40,135 bases of DNA from Chloroflexus sp. MS-G (GCF_000735195.1 NZ_JPIM01000032.1:1-40135), one strand, 5' to 3'; numbered from the stretch's first letter, positions 31,920 to 40,135 are shown. Numbers and translations: made by a program. The notes: a model not told the origin generated them from the sequence alone.

Positions 31920-33887
31920 ATGCCAGCGCATGCCGTTTCTCTGGCAAATAGCTTGTGCCGTCAACTGCCAACGTTGGCGGTGTCAGTCATGCTGATATGG
32001 CTGGGTTGTGCGCTGGCGTATCAGGTGCCATTCTCCCTCCATCTGGCTGTGGGTGGCGATCCGCATACCTATCGCCGTGAAGACGATGCCCCGTTTTTAC
32101 AGATGGTACATGCCGCTGAACCGGCATCGCCGATGGTTTCTGAGTGGTGGCAATTGCCCGGTGCCGATGATCCGTATCGCTGGACACAGCCAGAAAGTGT
32201 GTTGTACCTGCCCGGCATTGGTGGCGGTCGTTGGTTGGTGGCAGTGCGTGCACAGGGAGGGCGTCCTGATGGTGGTACGACGGTAACCGAATGGCAGTTC
32301 GGCCATCAACCGCCGATAACCATTGCCTTACCGGCTGCGCCGGCTCGTCGTTATACCCTGCTGGTTCCTGCCGATGGAACGGTGCATGTGCGCTTTCGGA
32401 GCGAACCGTTGCAAGCCGAAGGCGATCCACGGCTGCTGGGATTTGTCTTGCGTGACGTGCAGGTCTCCTCGACGTTCGATCTGCGTTCTCCTGATTGGGG
32501 CCAACTGGGCTGGATCGGGGTGACAATTGTGGCCCTGTGGCTGTGGGGCCAAAGTGTTGCCTTGCCCACACGATGGATAATTGGCCTGATTAGCATGGGG
32601 AGTGGTGTAGCTCTTGCTGCCCTGATTGTGGCACGTCTCGCCGTAACGCTGCTTATGCCGTTTCTAGCTGGAATGACCTTGGTAGCGGCTATCGTCAGTA
32701 TCGGGTTGGTACTGCGCTGGCCGCAACACCTGGTCTGGTGGCAAGCAATGGCGCTGACCAAGCTGGCATTGATTGTGCGATTGGCCGGTTTGCTCCATCC
32801 ACACGCCATCAGCAGTGATGTCGGGTTTCATGCCAACAATCTCTTGCGGCTCGGTTTGGGACAAGTCTTGCTTACCGCCGGTTTGCCTGCCGATTCTGGT
32901 GGTGGAATGGCACCGTATCCAGCCGGTTTTTACCTTGTTGTCTTACCATTTCAGCTCTTACTCAGTGATGATTTCGCGACCCGTCGTCTACTAGTTACGG
33001 TAATGGCGGCTGCGCTTGATAGTCTCTTTTGTCTGGCAATCTGGTGGTGGGTCAAACAGGCTGGTTTCAGTACACGGGCAGCGCTCCTGAGTGCTGCTTG
33101 CTACATTGGCTCAACCCAGGCCCTCGAAGCATTATCCATAGGCGAACTGGCGAATGTCGGTGGTCAGGCTCTCATACTACCAGCTCTGATAGGTTTGAGT
33201 CTCGGTGCAACCGGTCGGCAGAGCAGTTGGTTGTCCATATTCGTTATGGTGCTTGCGATTGCGGCTGGCTTGCTGGCCCATTCTGGAGTGACGCTGGGAT
33301 TTGGGTTGCTGATTGCCTGGGCGTGGATTCTGGCGTGGCGACAGCCATCAGTACTGACCAGCCCGCGGCGGTTGTTGCTTGCTGGCGGTGGTGGATTGAT
33401 CTTCGTGCTGATCGTTGTTTATACTGCGCCACCCTATCTCGAGTTGATCGGTCAGCGTGGAGAACAGGGTGTAGCGGGTGGTCAATCGCCAGGCCAGATT
33501 CTGTTTGATACGTTACTAGCGCTCGCGGGCTTGCAACCGCCACAACGACGCAGCCTGCCTATTCCGTTTGCACTACTGCCCGCAACGCTGTGTGGGGTAT
33601 GGCTGATCTGGCGTACATCGCGAACCGATACCGCTGGTTTGCGCTGGTTACTTGGGATGTGGTGGGGGGGTGCCTTGAGCGGGCTAGCTCTGCTCCTGGT
33701 AGCTGATCAGGGCTTACGTTGGGCACTATTTCTCTACCCGGCACTCTGCATTCCGGTCGGTGTTGTGTTCGATCATCTTGCCACTCGTTCCACCTGGCAA
33801 CGTTGGCTCGCGATAAGTTGGTTGGCCCTTATCCTTGGTCAGTCCATGAGTTTGTGGATCGGCCAAATCCGCGACTACTTACACTGA
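31920..33887 (+). CDS. Large polytopic membrane protein, GT-C-like (putative membrane glycosyltransferase)
   Basis: 655 residues. An N-terminal membrane helix (about 18-36) is followed by a soluble beta-rich extracytoplasmic domain (about 40-195), then some 10-12 helices. The first large outer loop after the second set of helices reads ISSDVGFHANNLLRLG, then MAPYPAGFYLVVLP. An Asp in such a loop followed by a His/Asn and a Pro-Tyr-Pro region is the usual look of GT-C enzymes that use polyprenyl-phosphate sugars. I see no full family signature, so function is inferred. AAGG lies just before the ATG, 4 nt after the transporter stop. Confidence 0.7.
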   Translation: MPAHAVSLANSLCRQLPTLAVSVMLIWLGCALAYQVPFSLHLAVGGDPHTYRREDDAPFLQMVHAAEPASPMVSEWWQLPGADDPYRWTQPESVLYLPGIGGGRWLVAVRAQGGRPDGGTTVTEWQFGHQPPITIALPAAPARRYTLLVPADGTVHVRFRSEPLQAEGDPRLLGFVLRDVQVSSTFDLRSPDWGQLGWIGVTIVALWLWGQSVALPTRWIIGLISMGSGVALAALIVARLAVTLLMPFLAGMTLVAAIVSIGLVLRWPQHLVWWQAMALTKLALIVRLAGLLHPHAISSDVGFHANNLLRLGLGQVLLTAGLPADSGGGMAPYPAGFYLVVLPFQLLLSDDFATRRLLVTVMAAALDSLFCLAIWWWVKQAGFSTRAALLSAACYIGSTQALEALSIGELANVGGQALILPALIGLSLGATGRQSSWLSIFVMVLAIAAGLLAHSGVTLGFGLLIAWAWILAWRQPSVLTSPRRLLLAGGGGLIFVLIVVYTAPPYLELIGQRGEQGVAGGQSPGQILFDTLLALAGLQPPQRRSLPIPFALLPATLCGVWLIWRTSRTDTAGLRWLLGMWWGGALSGLALLLVADQGLRWALFLYPALCIPVGVVFDHLATRSTWQRWLAISWLALILGQSMSLWIGQIRDYLH

Positions 33888-33972
33888 TGTCTGGATGACG
33901 AACAAGAGGTTTCCAGCGCTGCTATTCAGATGCATGGACACCCATCGTTTGTAGCGAGATCAATGAACATAG

Positions 33973-33997
33973 CAGGGCGGATGCAAGGTCCGCCCTG
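33973..33997. terminator. GC-rich hairpin between converging genes
   Basis: CAGGGCGG (33973-33980) pairs with CCGCCCTG (33990-33997), extendable inward by A-T and T-G. It lies 86 nt after the membrane-protein stop and 108 nt beyond the CBS gene stop, which converges from the right. A bidirectional terminator is likely. Confidence 0.55.
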
Positions 33998-34104
33998 TGC
34001 ACGCATCATAGTCAATCGATAACGGGAGACTTTGCCTCAATCAGATCAAAACCCGATGAAAGATATGCGTCCCGATCAAACAAGGGTATACGCTGGTCGC
34101 TATC

Positions 34105-34506
34105 CTACTCATTAGCAATATCACGTACCACGTCTGTTACTGACAGCACACCAATTGGCCGCAACCCCTTCTCACCAGGCTCAACGACTACAACCCGATG
34201 GATACGACGTTCCATCATCAACCGGCTGGCATGTTGCAGAGTATCCTGCGGTGTGACCGATACAACGTCGGTGACCATAATGTGACCGGCTGTTAATCCA
34301 CGCCAGTGTTTCCAGTACTGCTCGTAAAGCCGTGCATTGACCAGGTCAGTACGGGAAACTAATCCAACCATGTATCCATCATCATCAACGACCACTAATG
34401 CACTCACATCTTGTTCTGACATCTGACGGGCAACATCCTGAATTGGGGTTTCACGCTTGCACGTGAGCACGCCGACGTGCATCACTTCACCAACTGTTCG
34501 CTCCAT
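34105..34506 (-). CDS. CBS-pair domain protein
   Basis: 133 residues from the ATG at 34506, which has AGGGAGGAG upstream; the frame runs on to 34539 without support. It holds two CBS motifs making one Bateman module: CBS1 about residues 8-60 (VGVLTCKRETPIQDVARQM, VGLVSRTDLVN) and CBS2 about 72-130 (DVVSVTPQDTLQHASRLMMERRIHRVVVV in part, IGVLSVTDVVRDIA). Stand-alone CBS pairs bind adenine nucleotides or SAM and act as energy sensors. There is no fused catalytic domain. The 200 nt upstream, toward the divergent Psd-like gene, hold the promoters of both. Confidence 0.92.
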   Translation of the reverse strand: MERTVGEVMHVGVLTCKRETPIQDVARQMSEQDVSALVVVDDDGYMVGLVSRTDLVNARLYEQYWKHWRGLTAGHIMVTDVVSVTPQDTLQHASRLMMERRIHRVVVVEPGEKGLRPIGVLSVTDVVRDIANE

Positions 34507-34732
34507 GACTCCTCCCTTCCTCGATGTGCAAAGTTTCAACTATTGATAGTTGTTTTAGTGTAATCAATCTAACACGGTGCGTCAATATCAGTTTTGGTCA
34601 CTCTTGGTGTATTTTGTATCATAGCAACTGCGGTCACAATGAATGCAGTATCGGTTTGCACAGGGCACTTATTCATGCTAGAATCGTAGTACCTTCGATC
34701 AGCAGCGAATTGCTACCTTGTCGAGTGAATAT

Positions 34733-35401
34733 ATGTCTGAACCGACGACCAATCAACGTCAGCCGGCAATACCCGGTCTTGAAGTGGAAGCAACTGCCGT
34801 TGTAGGGATTGGCCTGGGCTTAACCGGGCTTGCCCTTGGCTTACGACCACGATTGGCGCCGGTAGCATTGGCTCTCACAGCACTGACTGCTGCTCTCTTT
34901 CGTAACCCGCGCCGTGTTCCTCCCGACGAACCGCGTACCATCTTCGCAGTCGCCGATGGTCAGGTGCAGGGCGTGCGCGAAGTGTACGAGCACCGCTTCG
35001 TCCATAGCGACTGTTTGCGTCTGACCACAGTCGTGAGTCCGCTTGACGTACCGATTTGCCGCGCACCGGTTGCGGGTCATGTGGTGTACCTTGAACAACT
35101 GATGGGTGATCATCGTCCGTTACGTGATCCGCATGCCCCTGAACGTAATCAGCGTCTGTACATCGGTCTCGAGACGGTGTGGGGACCGATTCTTCTCGCC
35201 ATTATTGCTTCACCTTTAGGCCGCTGGCTGCGTTGTGAAACAACCCAGGGTGCGATGCTCAACGCTGGTGCACGTATTGCCAGTATTCGTTTTGGCGGCC
35301 AGGTCGATCTCTACATTCAGCGCGATGTTCTTGAGCCACTTGTGGCGCCTGGTGCGCGAACGTTAGCCGGTCGTAGTCGGTTGGGTACGGTGGTGGTCTG
35401 A
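34733..35401 (+). CDS. Phosphatidylserine decarboxylase family protein lacking catalytic Ser and His (probable pseudoenzyme)
   Basis: 222 residues from the ATG at 34733 (GAGTGA upstream; an in-frame TTG lies at 34718). Two N-terminal helices (LGLTGLALGL, LALTALTAALF) precede FRNPRR and a short-type Psd domain. Proper short Psd proteins have SPLDVHVNR-like and RFGSRVDLYLP-like motifs, where the GS bond is cleaved to make the pyruvoyl cofactor. Here they read SPLDVPICRAPVAG and RFGGQVDLYI: His is Pro, and the cleaved Ser is Gly. Without the Ser it cannot form a pyruvoyl group. The frame is intact, so it is a conserved-looking paralogue rather than a decayed gene. The RibD-C gene follows 7 nt later. 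Confidence 0.8.
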   Translation: MSEPTTNQRQPAIPGLEVEATAVVGIGLGLTGLALGLRPRLAPVALALTALTAALFRNPRRVPPDEPRTIFAVADGQVQGVREVYEHRFVHSDCLRLTTVVSPLDVPICRAPVAGHVVYLEQLMGDHRPLRDPHAPERNQRLYIGLETVWGPILLAIIASPLGRWLRCETTQGAMLNAGARIASIRFGGQVDLYIQRDVLEPLVAPGARTLAGRSRLGTVVV

Positions 35402-35408
35402 TCCTGAC

Positions 35409-36257
35409 ATGATCGCTCCCTTCACGCTCTTATTTGAAGAAGAGATGAACTCTGGAGCCGGCTTACCGGCTGAACTCCGCTCGATCTACAACGGTGACTG
35501 GCGTCTACCCGCTATCCCGACGCATCGCCCCGCAGTCTGGACGAACTTCGTGGTTTCGCACGATGGTCGGATTGCTTTCAATCAGCCTGGTTGGAATGGT
35601 GGGAATGCGATTAGTCGGCACAATCAGAATGATCACTGGCTTATGGAGCTGGTACGGGCCCGCGCCGATGCGATCCTGGTGGGCAATAGTACGCTGCGGG
35701 TTGCCCGGCGCCATCATTGGGCGCCGGGTGAAGTTTTCGCCTCACCGTCGTTCGCTGCGCTGCGTGCGGCTGAAGGGCGTCCTGCAATACCGGCACTGGT
35801 GATCCTCTCGGCCAGTGGTGAGTTGCCGCCTGCTGCTGCGCTGGATACGCCACGATCCCTCTTTTTGATCACCACTGCCCATGGTGCTGAGCGCGCTCGT
35901 GCACGCTATCCACAACTTGTCCCGCTAATCGGTACTGACGGTCAAATCGATCTCGCGTCTGCACTGAGGATCCTCCGCCAGCAATACAGTGTTCAGACAT
36001 TGCTGAGTGAGGGTGGTGGGCGAACGTATGGCGCATTGCTGGGCGATCACCTGATCGATGAAGTCTTCCTCACGATCAGCCCAATTATTGTCGGGAATCC
36101 GGCGCCACCGCAGGCGTCACGTCCTGGTCTGGTCGAAGGGATTGCGTTCGCACCGCATCATCCGCCTCGTCTGCACCTGATCAGCTTGCGGCGAGTGACA
36201 GATTTTCTCTTTCAACGTGCCCGCATCGTTCCTGCTACTGGCGCAGAAACTGTATAA
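35409..36257 (+). CDS. RibD C-terminal-domain reductase (pyrimidine/dihydrofolate-reductase-like)
   Basis: 282 residues with a DHFR-like RibD-C fold: VWTNFVVSHDGRIAF near the start, then RADAILVGNSTLRV and the hallmark LLSEGGGRTYGALL with the following IDEVFLTISPIIVG. It lacks the N-terminal deaminase domain of full RibD. RibD-C enzymes use NADPH to reduce the ribosyl group of a riboflavin precursor, or are related reductases of unknown substrate. The start is uncertain: the ATG at 35409 has no good ribosome site, and a later ATG at 35445 is possible. No other riboflavin gene is near. The stop overlaps a TATAAT (36253-36258) that may be the sigma-factor promoter. Confidence 0.85.
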   Translation: MIAPFTLLFEEEMNSGAGLPAELRSIYNGDWRLPAIPTHRPAVWTNFVVSHDGRIAFNQPGWNGGNAISRHNQNDHWLMELVRARADAILVGNSTLRVARRHHWAPGEVFASPSFAALRAAEGRPAIPALVILSASGELPPAAALDTPRSLFLITTAHGAERARARYPQLVPLIGTDGQIDLASALRILRQQYSVQTLLSEGGGRTYGALLGDHLIDEVFLTISPIIVGNPAPPQASRPGLVEGIAFAPHHPPRLHLISLRRVTDFLFQRARIVPATGAETV

Positions 36258-36258
36258 T
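36253..36258 (+). promoter_or_regulatory. TATAAT overlapping the RibD-C stop, possible sigma-factor promoter
   Basis: A perfect -10 hexamer 35 nt before the ECF sigma ATG; the -35 region (TTCCTG, 18-nt spacer) is weak. The spacing from the hexamer leaves a leader of about 28 nt. Confidence 0.4.
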
Positions 36259-36293
36259 GTTTCCCAGGCCGGCCAAGAGAGACGGGCGATGGT

Positions 36294-36902
36294 ATGGTGA
36301 ATGAAGAGCAGCGACTGATCAGTGCAGCCCAGGCAGGAGATCTCGATTCGTTTAACCAGATCGTTCGGCTATACGAAACGCGGGTTTACAACCTCTGTTA
36401 TCGGATGCTCGGCGATCCTGATGCCGCCGCTGATGCAACCCAGGATACATTTATCGCCGCTTTTCGTAGTTTAGCGAGCTTTCGGGGTGGTGTGCTGAAG
36501 TCGTGGCTCCTACGTATTGCCACCAATGCCTGCTACGATGTCCTACGCACGCGGAAGCGACGTCCATCAGTGTCGCTCGACATAATGGATCATGAAGAGG
36601 AGGGGCGTCGATCTGAACTGCCCGACCAGGGGGCAACGCTCGATGAAATGGTACTGCAACATGAACTAAGTGCTGCAATTCAACGTGGTCTGGCCGAATT
36701 ACCAGAAGATCAGCGCATTGTCCTTATCCTTAGCGATATTCAAGGATTGGCCTACGAAGAAATTGCGCAAATTACCGGCATCCAGTTAGGAACAGTCAAA
36801 TCGCGTTTGAGTCGGGCACGGGCCAAATTGCGCGATATTCTCCGCGCAGGGGAACTGTTACCGTTAAAATATCGTCTAGATGATGAGTCAAAGACATCGT
36901 GA
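36294..36902 (+). CDS. ECF-type RNA polymerase sigma factor
   Basis: 202 residues. Region 2 (about 12-85) has FNQIVRLYETRVYNLCYRMLGD, DATQDTFIAAFRSL and SWLLRIATNACYDVLR. A linker rich in acidic residues follows, then region 4 (about 125-185) with LPEDQRIVLILSDIQGLAYEEIAQITGIQLGTVKSRLSRARAKL in separate blocks, the helix-turn-helix that reads the -35. It belongs to the RpoE/SigW-like group. The gene ahead of the anti-sigma-like membrane protein (30-nt gap) is the standard arrangement. No matching ECF promoter could be proposed for its targets by eye. Confidence 0.94.
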   Translation: MVNEEQRLISAAQAGDLDSFNQIVRLYETRVYNLCYRMLGDPDAAADATQDTFIAAFRSLASFRGGVLKSWLLRIATNACYDVLRTRKRRPSVSLDIMDHEEEGRRSELPDQGATLDEMVLQHELSAAIQRGLAELPEDQRIVLILSDIQGLAYEEIAQITGIQLGTVKSRLSRARAKLRDILRAGELLPLKYRLDDESKTS

Positions 36903-36932
36903 AACACGCCAGATGGTCGTGCGAGTACGCAG

Positions 36933-37619
36933 ATGATCCATTCGTCTTCTTCACCAACTGAATTACCTGAGCGTGACCGCGAGTTGCTCTCGGCGTATAT
37001 CGATAATGAGCTGTCGCCAGACGAGCGTACTGCACTTGAACAGCGATTAGCAGTTGATCCGTTGTTGCGTCGTGAATTAGCCGAGCTGCGTGCAGTGCGC
37101 GACATCCTCCGTGAACAGCCATGGGTAACACCACCGCGCTCGTTTACACTCACACCTGAGATGGTTGGTGTGCGTCCTCGTCGCTTTGCGTTCTCGCGTT
37201 GGTGGCAGCCGTTCGGTGCGCTAGGCGCGCTGGTTCTGGTGATGTTGATCGGTTGGCAATTGCTCAATCTCAACCGTATGCCACTCCAGACGGCGGCGCC
37301 TGTGGCTGCAACGGCTGTTCCTGAAAACGTACCGGCACTCGCTGCCCAACCAGAGGCTCTTGCTCGACAGGAGCCAACTTCCGAACCGGAGATAAGTGCA
37401 ATGGCCGAACAAGTGTCACCAGCAGCAGGGATCGCTGCGATCCAATCGGAGCCAACGAATGGCGCTGCTCGTGAACCTGCCGATGGCGGGCATGCCGGGT
37501 TGCCCGCTTCGCCCCAGCCAGCCCGCCCCAATCCGCCCCCGTTGCTAGTGGTTGTTGGTTTGGCCATCATTCTGTTCATCCTTGCCGGTATCTGGTTTTT
37601 GCGTCGGCGGGCAGAATAG
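36933..37619 (+). CDS. Transmembrane anti-sigma-factor-like protein without zinc ligands
   Basis: 228 residues. The N-terminal segment (LLSAYIDNELSPDERTALEQRL, LRRELAELRAVRDILRE) is the anti-sigma helical domain that would bind the ECF sigma. The usual His-x3-Cys-x2-Cys zinc site is absent: there is no Cys in this part. A first membrane helix (about 94-113), a ~90-residue Ala/Pro/Glu-rich low-complexity extracytoplasmic region and a second helix (about 204-223) with a basic tail (RRRAE) follow. The signal is probably transduced through the membrane by proteolysis or conformational change, as for related proteins. Its position right after the sigma gene supports the pairing. Confidence 0.85.
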   Translation: MIHSSSSPTELPERDRELLSAYIDNELSPDERTALEQRLAVDPLLRRELAELRAVRDILREQPWVTPPRSFTLTPEMVGVRPRRFAFSRWWQPFGALGALVLVMLIGWQLLNLNRMPLQTAAPVAATAVPENVPALAAQPEALARQEPTSEPEISAMAEQVSPAAGIAAIQSEPTNGAAREPADGGHAGLPASPQPARPNPPPLLVVVGLAIILFILAGIWFLRRRAE

Positions 37620-37716
37620 ATTCTTTGTTGAACCTGTAGTCGTTGAGTTGAGCCGATTCTGGTCAAACAATACCTCAGCCGAGGTGCAATGTGTTCAACC
37701 AACGCACGTTTGGTGT

Positions 37717-38772
37717 TCAGAGTGGCAAATTAGCCGTAACATCGACATCCCAGCCGTGCTGCACACCAGCATGAAAACGATAAAAGGCAGCCGCCGCTAC
37801 CATAGCTGCGTTGTCGGTACAAAGGTCAAGTGCTGGCAAATGAACCGGCACATGGGCCCGTCGGATCAGCTCTTCGCGCAGACGGCGGTTGGCGGCGACA
37901 CCGCCGGCCAACAGAATGGCCTGAGCTTTGTAACGCCGTGCGGCATCAACTGTCTTGGTGACCAGCACATCTACGACCGACTCTTGAAAAGCGTAAGCCA
38001 TCTGAGCAACAAACGGTGCATCGAGTTGGGAAGGCTCCGCGACACCCTTACGCCCACTCAAACGAGAGATTTGCGCTAACCGATCCTGCACTCGATGCAA
38101 GACAGCCGTTTTCAGTCCGCTAAATGAGAAATCGTAACTGTCACGGAGCCAGGCTCGTGGTAGTACACCGCCAGGAGTAGCCTGCGCTGCCGCAGCCTGA
38201 ATTGCCGGTCCACCTGGATAACCGAGTCCCAAAATGCGGGCTACCTTATCGAAGGCTTCACCGGCCGCATCATCGCGTGTCTGACCGAGCAGTTCGTACT
38301 GACCATGGTCACGCAGCAAGGCCAGCAACGTGTGTCCACCACTCACTAGCAAAGCGACAAGCGGAAACGGTGGTGGTGGCGTATCTCCTAACCAGCCGGC
38401 GTATAGGTGGGCTTCGAGATGATTAACCGCCACAAAAGGCAGACCGCGCTGCCAAGCCATTGCCTTAGCCGCATTAAGACCGGTAAGGAGCGCACCACTC
38501 AGACCCGGCCCGTGGGTTGCAGCTACGGCGTGCACATCAGCCCAGCCGTTGGGAAGAGCAGCGAGTGCTGCTCGCACCACCGGCACGAGACTAAGAATAT
38601 GTTGGCGTGATGCGATCTCTGGCACGACCCCACCGTAACGCTCGTGAGTTGCCATCTGAGAAGCAACAATGTTGCTGATGACCGTCCGTCCACCACGAAC
38701 AACGGCAGCGGCTGTCTCATCGCACGATGTTTCAAGAGCCAGAATCGTAAAATCGGCAGGAAGTTGACTCAT
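37717..38772 (-). CDS. tsaD: TsaD, tRNA N6-threonylcarbamoyladenosine synthase subunit
   Basis: 351 residues. TsaD transfers the threonylcarbamoyl group to A37 of tRNAs that read ANN codons, with TsaB and TsaE. Motifs are ILALETSCDETAAAVV at the start, GPGLSGALLTGLNAAK, the metal site NHLEAHLYAGW (H118 and H122), LVSGGHT and DNAAMVAAAAFYRF near the C-terminus. Length and order are typical. It is downstream of the YggS-type gene with a 14-nt gap, on the same strand. No tsaB or tsaE is in the window. Confidence 0.96.
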   Translation of the reverse strand: MSQLPADFTILALETSCDETAAAVVRGGRTVISNIVASQMATHERYGGVVPEIASRQHILSLVPVVRAALAALPNGWADVHAVAATHGPGLSGALLTGLNAAKAMAWQRGLPFVAVNHLEAHLYAGWLGDTPPPPFPLVALLVSGGHTLLALLRDHGQYELLGQTRDDAAGEAFDKVARILGLGYPGGPAIQAAAAQATPGGVLPRAWLRDSYDFSFSGLKTAVLHRVQDRLAQISRLSGRKGVAEPSQLDAPFVAQMAYAFQESVVDVLVTKTVDAARRYKAQAILLAGGVAANRRLREELIRRAHVPVHLPALDLCTDNAAMVAAAAFYRFHAGVQHGWDVDVTANLPL

Positions 38773-38786
38773 TGCACAGTACCTTC

Positions 38787-39527
38787 TTATCCCTGGTCAT
38801 AATGGCGCTCGCCGAAAATGGCCCGTCCGATCCGCACCATTGTCGCCCCTTCAGCAATCGCTGCGGTCAGATCATCACTCATCCCCATCGACAGTTCGCG
38901 CCAATCGGTGTTTGGATAGCGGCGGGCCAGATCGTCACGTAGCTCACGGAGTGCTGCAAAGTAGGGCCGTGCCTGATCGGGATGATCGACGATTGGCGCA
39001 ATGGTCATCAGTCCACGCACTTCAAGCGCAGGCAGTTGCAAGATCGCCTCTACGTCGTGCAAAAATACCCGGTATGCTGGCTCGTTGTTGATCCCGCCGG
39101 TCAACGCGAACCCCTCTTTGCTCGTCTCACCACTGACATTCACTTGCAACAAAATCGGCAGCCGACGGTCGCGTTCACGCGCATAACGATCAAGCGTTTC
39201 GGCCAGTCGTAAGCTGTCAACTGAATGGATCAGATCGAAAAGTTCCACTGCAAGGCGCGCCTTATTGCGCTGGAGATGGCCAATCAGGTGCCAGCGTGGA
39301 CGCGGGTGAAGATGGTGTAATGCGGCAATCTTTCGCTGCGCCTCCTGAACCCGATTCTCGCCAAAATCGCTGATACCCGCAGATGCTGCCTCAGCGATCA
39401 CTTCTGGCGGATGGGTCTTACTAACCGCGATCAGTTGTATCTCGTGTACCTGACGACCCGCAGCGGCTGCCGCAGTAGCAATTTGGGCCTGTACCAATGC
39501 CAGACGTTCACGTAGCGTTTCGCTCAT
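38787..39527 (-). CDS. YggS/PROSC-type pyridoxal phosphate homeostasis protein
   Basis: 246 residues. This family holds PLP on a single TIM barrel, with Lys in VSKTHPP (K37) as the Schiff base residue, and helps balance B6 vitamers. Other landmarks are [58 protein letters not shown] and [28 protein letters not shown] in parts, all expected. Its start overlaps the stop of the upstream gene (ATGA), and it precedes tsaD by 14 nt, so the three minus-strand genes form one operon. Confidence 0.95.
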   Translation of the reverse strand: MSETLRERLALVQAQIATAAAAAGRQVHEIQLIAVSKTHPPEVIAEAASAGISDFGENRVQEAQRKIAALHHLHPRPRWHLIGHLQRNKARLAVELFDLIHSVDSLRLAETLDRYARERDRRLPILLQVNVSGETSKEGFALTGGINNEPAYRVFLHDVEAILQLPALEVRGLMTIAPIVDHPDQARPYFAALRELRDDLARRYPNTDWRELSMGMSDDLTAAIAEGATMVRIGRAIFGERHYDQG

Positions 39528-40108
39528 GGTTGCGTTTCCTGAATATCAATCAGCAGGCGTTGCTCGATTGGCGGATCAGGCGGGAGGTGCGTGATGAGTA
39601 AAAGCCCCCGTCCGTTCGGTAACGGTACACTCAGTTCAAGCGGTGTTGATCCACCAGGTGGTAGGTTGGCAATTGTTGTTCCCGGCGCTCGATAGCTCTC
39701 GCCACTACTGTCACGCAGTTCAAAAGCGCTAATCGGGACTGATAATTCAGTATTAGTAAGATTCGTAACCGTTCCCCTTATCCGTATTCCATTTGCGGTT
39801 GGTTCCAGCGCATCAATAATAACTCGTAGCCGTTGACTACTACCAACAGGATCAATCGGCTGTGAACGATTCCCGGCGCCGATCTGTCGCCAAAGGTTAC
39901 GAGCCATTTCTTGTATCTCTGGTGACAGATTCTGTACTTCCAACTGCGGTAACGCAGGGAGTGGTAGTATTGGGGTTGGCTGACGCGCAAACTGATCGCT
40001 GAGAGCAACGGTACGAGTTTGTTGCATAAAGATACTGATCCCGATCAAAACAAATGCCCCCAATAAGCCGATCATCCAGAATGGTATGGGTGGTGCATCA
40101 TCGTGCAT
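39524..40108 (-). CDS. Membrane-anchored hypothetical protein with FxLYD/DUF4352-like beta domain
   Basis: 194 residues. One N-terminal membrane helix (about 8-28, IPFWMIGLLGAFVLIGISIFM) is followed by a Pro-rich stretch and an extracytoplasmic beta-sandwich domain (about 90-190) with strands RLRVIIDALEPTANGIRIRGTVTNLT, SVPISAFELRDSSG and an LPPGGSTPLELSVPLP turn in parts. This pattern resembles DUF4352 or FxLYD-type immunoprotective folds of unknown function. The stop overlaps the YggS start, so it is the first gene of a hyp-yggS-tsaD run. An AGGG with a 10-nt spacer precedes the ATG. The strand's upstream region lies outside the window. Confidence 0.75.
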   Translation of the reverse strand: MHDDAPPIPFWMIGLLGAFVLIGISIFMQQTRTVALSDQFARQPTPILPLPALPQLEVQNLSPEIQEMARNLWRQIGAGNRSQPIDPVGSSQRLRVIIDALEPTANGIRIRGTVTNLTNTELSVPISAFELRDSSGESYRAPGTTIANLPPGGSTPLELSVPLPNGRGLLLITHLPPDPPIEQRLLIDIQETQP

Positions 40109-40135
40109 ACAATTTTATCCCTCATTTATCTCAAG

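Noticed and set aside
36752..37702. 316-residue minus-strand open frame over the sigma/anti-sigma genes
   Set aside because: Very Arg/Ser/Ala-rich, antisense to two convincing genes; a codon-bias shadow.
37552..38079. 175-residue plus-strand open frame over the 3' end of tsaD
   Set aside because: Antisense to tsaD and overlapping the anti-sigma gene; no gene-like features.

Overview
The window looks like a chromosomal segment of a filamentous anoxygenic phototroph of the Chloroflexota, most likely Chloroflexus or a close relative. This is inferred from gene content and style: a variant System I cytochrome c maturation set, an archaeal/eukaryotic-type ProRS, RsbR-like STAS proteins, a truncated secreted protein ending in an IYIPLVNR-like tail, moderate G+C, and dispersed GC-rich palindromic repeats. 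I could run no database search, so the genus is a judgement. There is no phage, CRISPR array or complete insertion sequence.

Layout. 1-142: tail of a secreted protein and its terminator. 290-8521 (+): cytochrome c maturation locus ccmA, ccmB, ccmC, ccmD-like, ccmE, ccmF, then two membrane-anchored proteins that begin with a J-like domain and end in a TPR or a TlpA/ResA-type thioredoxin domain. 8558-9397: an OmpR-type response regulator, then tRNA-Gly(CCC) with a near-consensus promoter and a strong terminator. 9549-13790 (-): proS followed by three tandem RsbR-like STAS proteins. 14145-15162: a small coiled-coil protein and a divergent SRPBCC-like protein. 15930-19469: a large surface-anchored type I pullulanase, flanked by two inverted copies of a ~200 bp repeat. 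20534-25273 (-): GT2, GT4, MFS transporter, pxpA and pxpB; the last four are tightly packed or overlapping. 26174-29706 (+): dhaL, dhaM, ptsH, ptsI and a cupin, with no dhaK and no sugar EII. 30123-33887 (+): two methyltransferases, a small four-helix transporter and a large GT-C-like membrane protein. 34105-34506 (-): CBS-pair protein. 34733-37619 (+): a Psd-family protein lacking expected catalytic residues, a RibD-C reductase, an ECF sigma factor and a transmembrane anti-sigma-like protein. 37717-40108 (-): tsaD, a YggS-type PLP protein and a membrane-anchored hypothetical protein.

Most interesting. (1) CcmE carries Cys-Pro-Ser-Lys-Tyr instead of the heme-binding His motif, and no CcmH is seen, matching the described System I* variant. 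Added to it are two adjacent proteins, apparently filling CcmI-like (TPR) and CcmG-like (thioredoxin) roles, that share an N-terminal J-like domain in which HPD is replaced by APE. I know of no description of this arrangement. (2) The Psd-like protein has Gly at the pyruvoyl-forming Ser and Pro at the charge-relay His, suggesting a pseudoenzyme. (3) The PTS cassette could carry phosphate from PEP to DhaL but lacks DhaK. (4) Three tandem STAS proteins share nearly identical C-terminal domains but have divergent sensor domains, behind proS. (5) A 15-bp-stem hairpin lies just upstream of the J-TPR gene.
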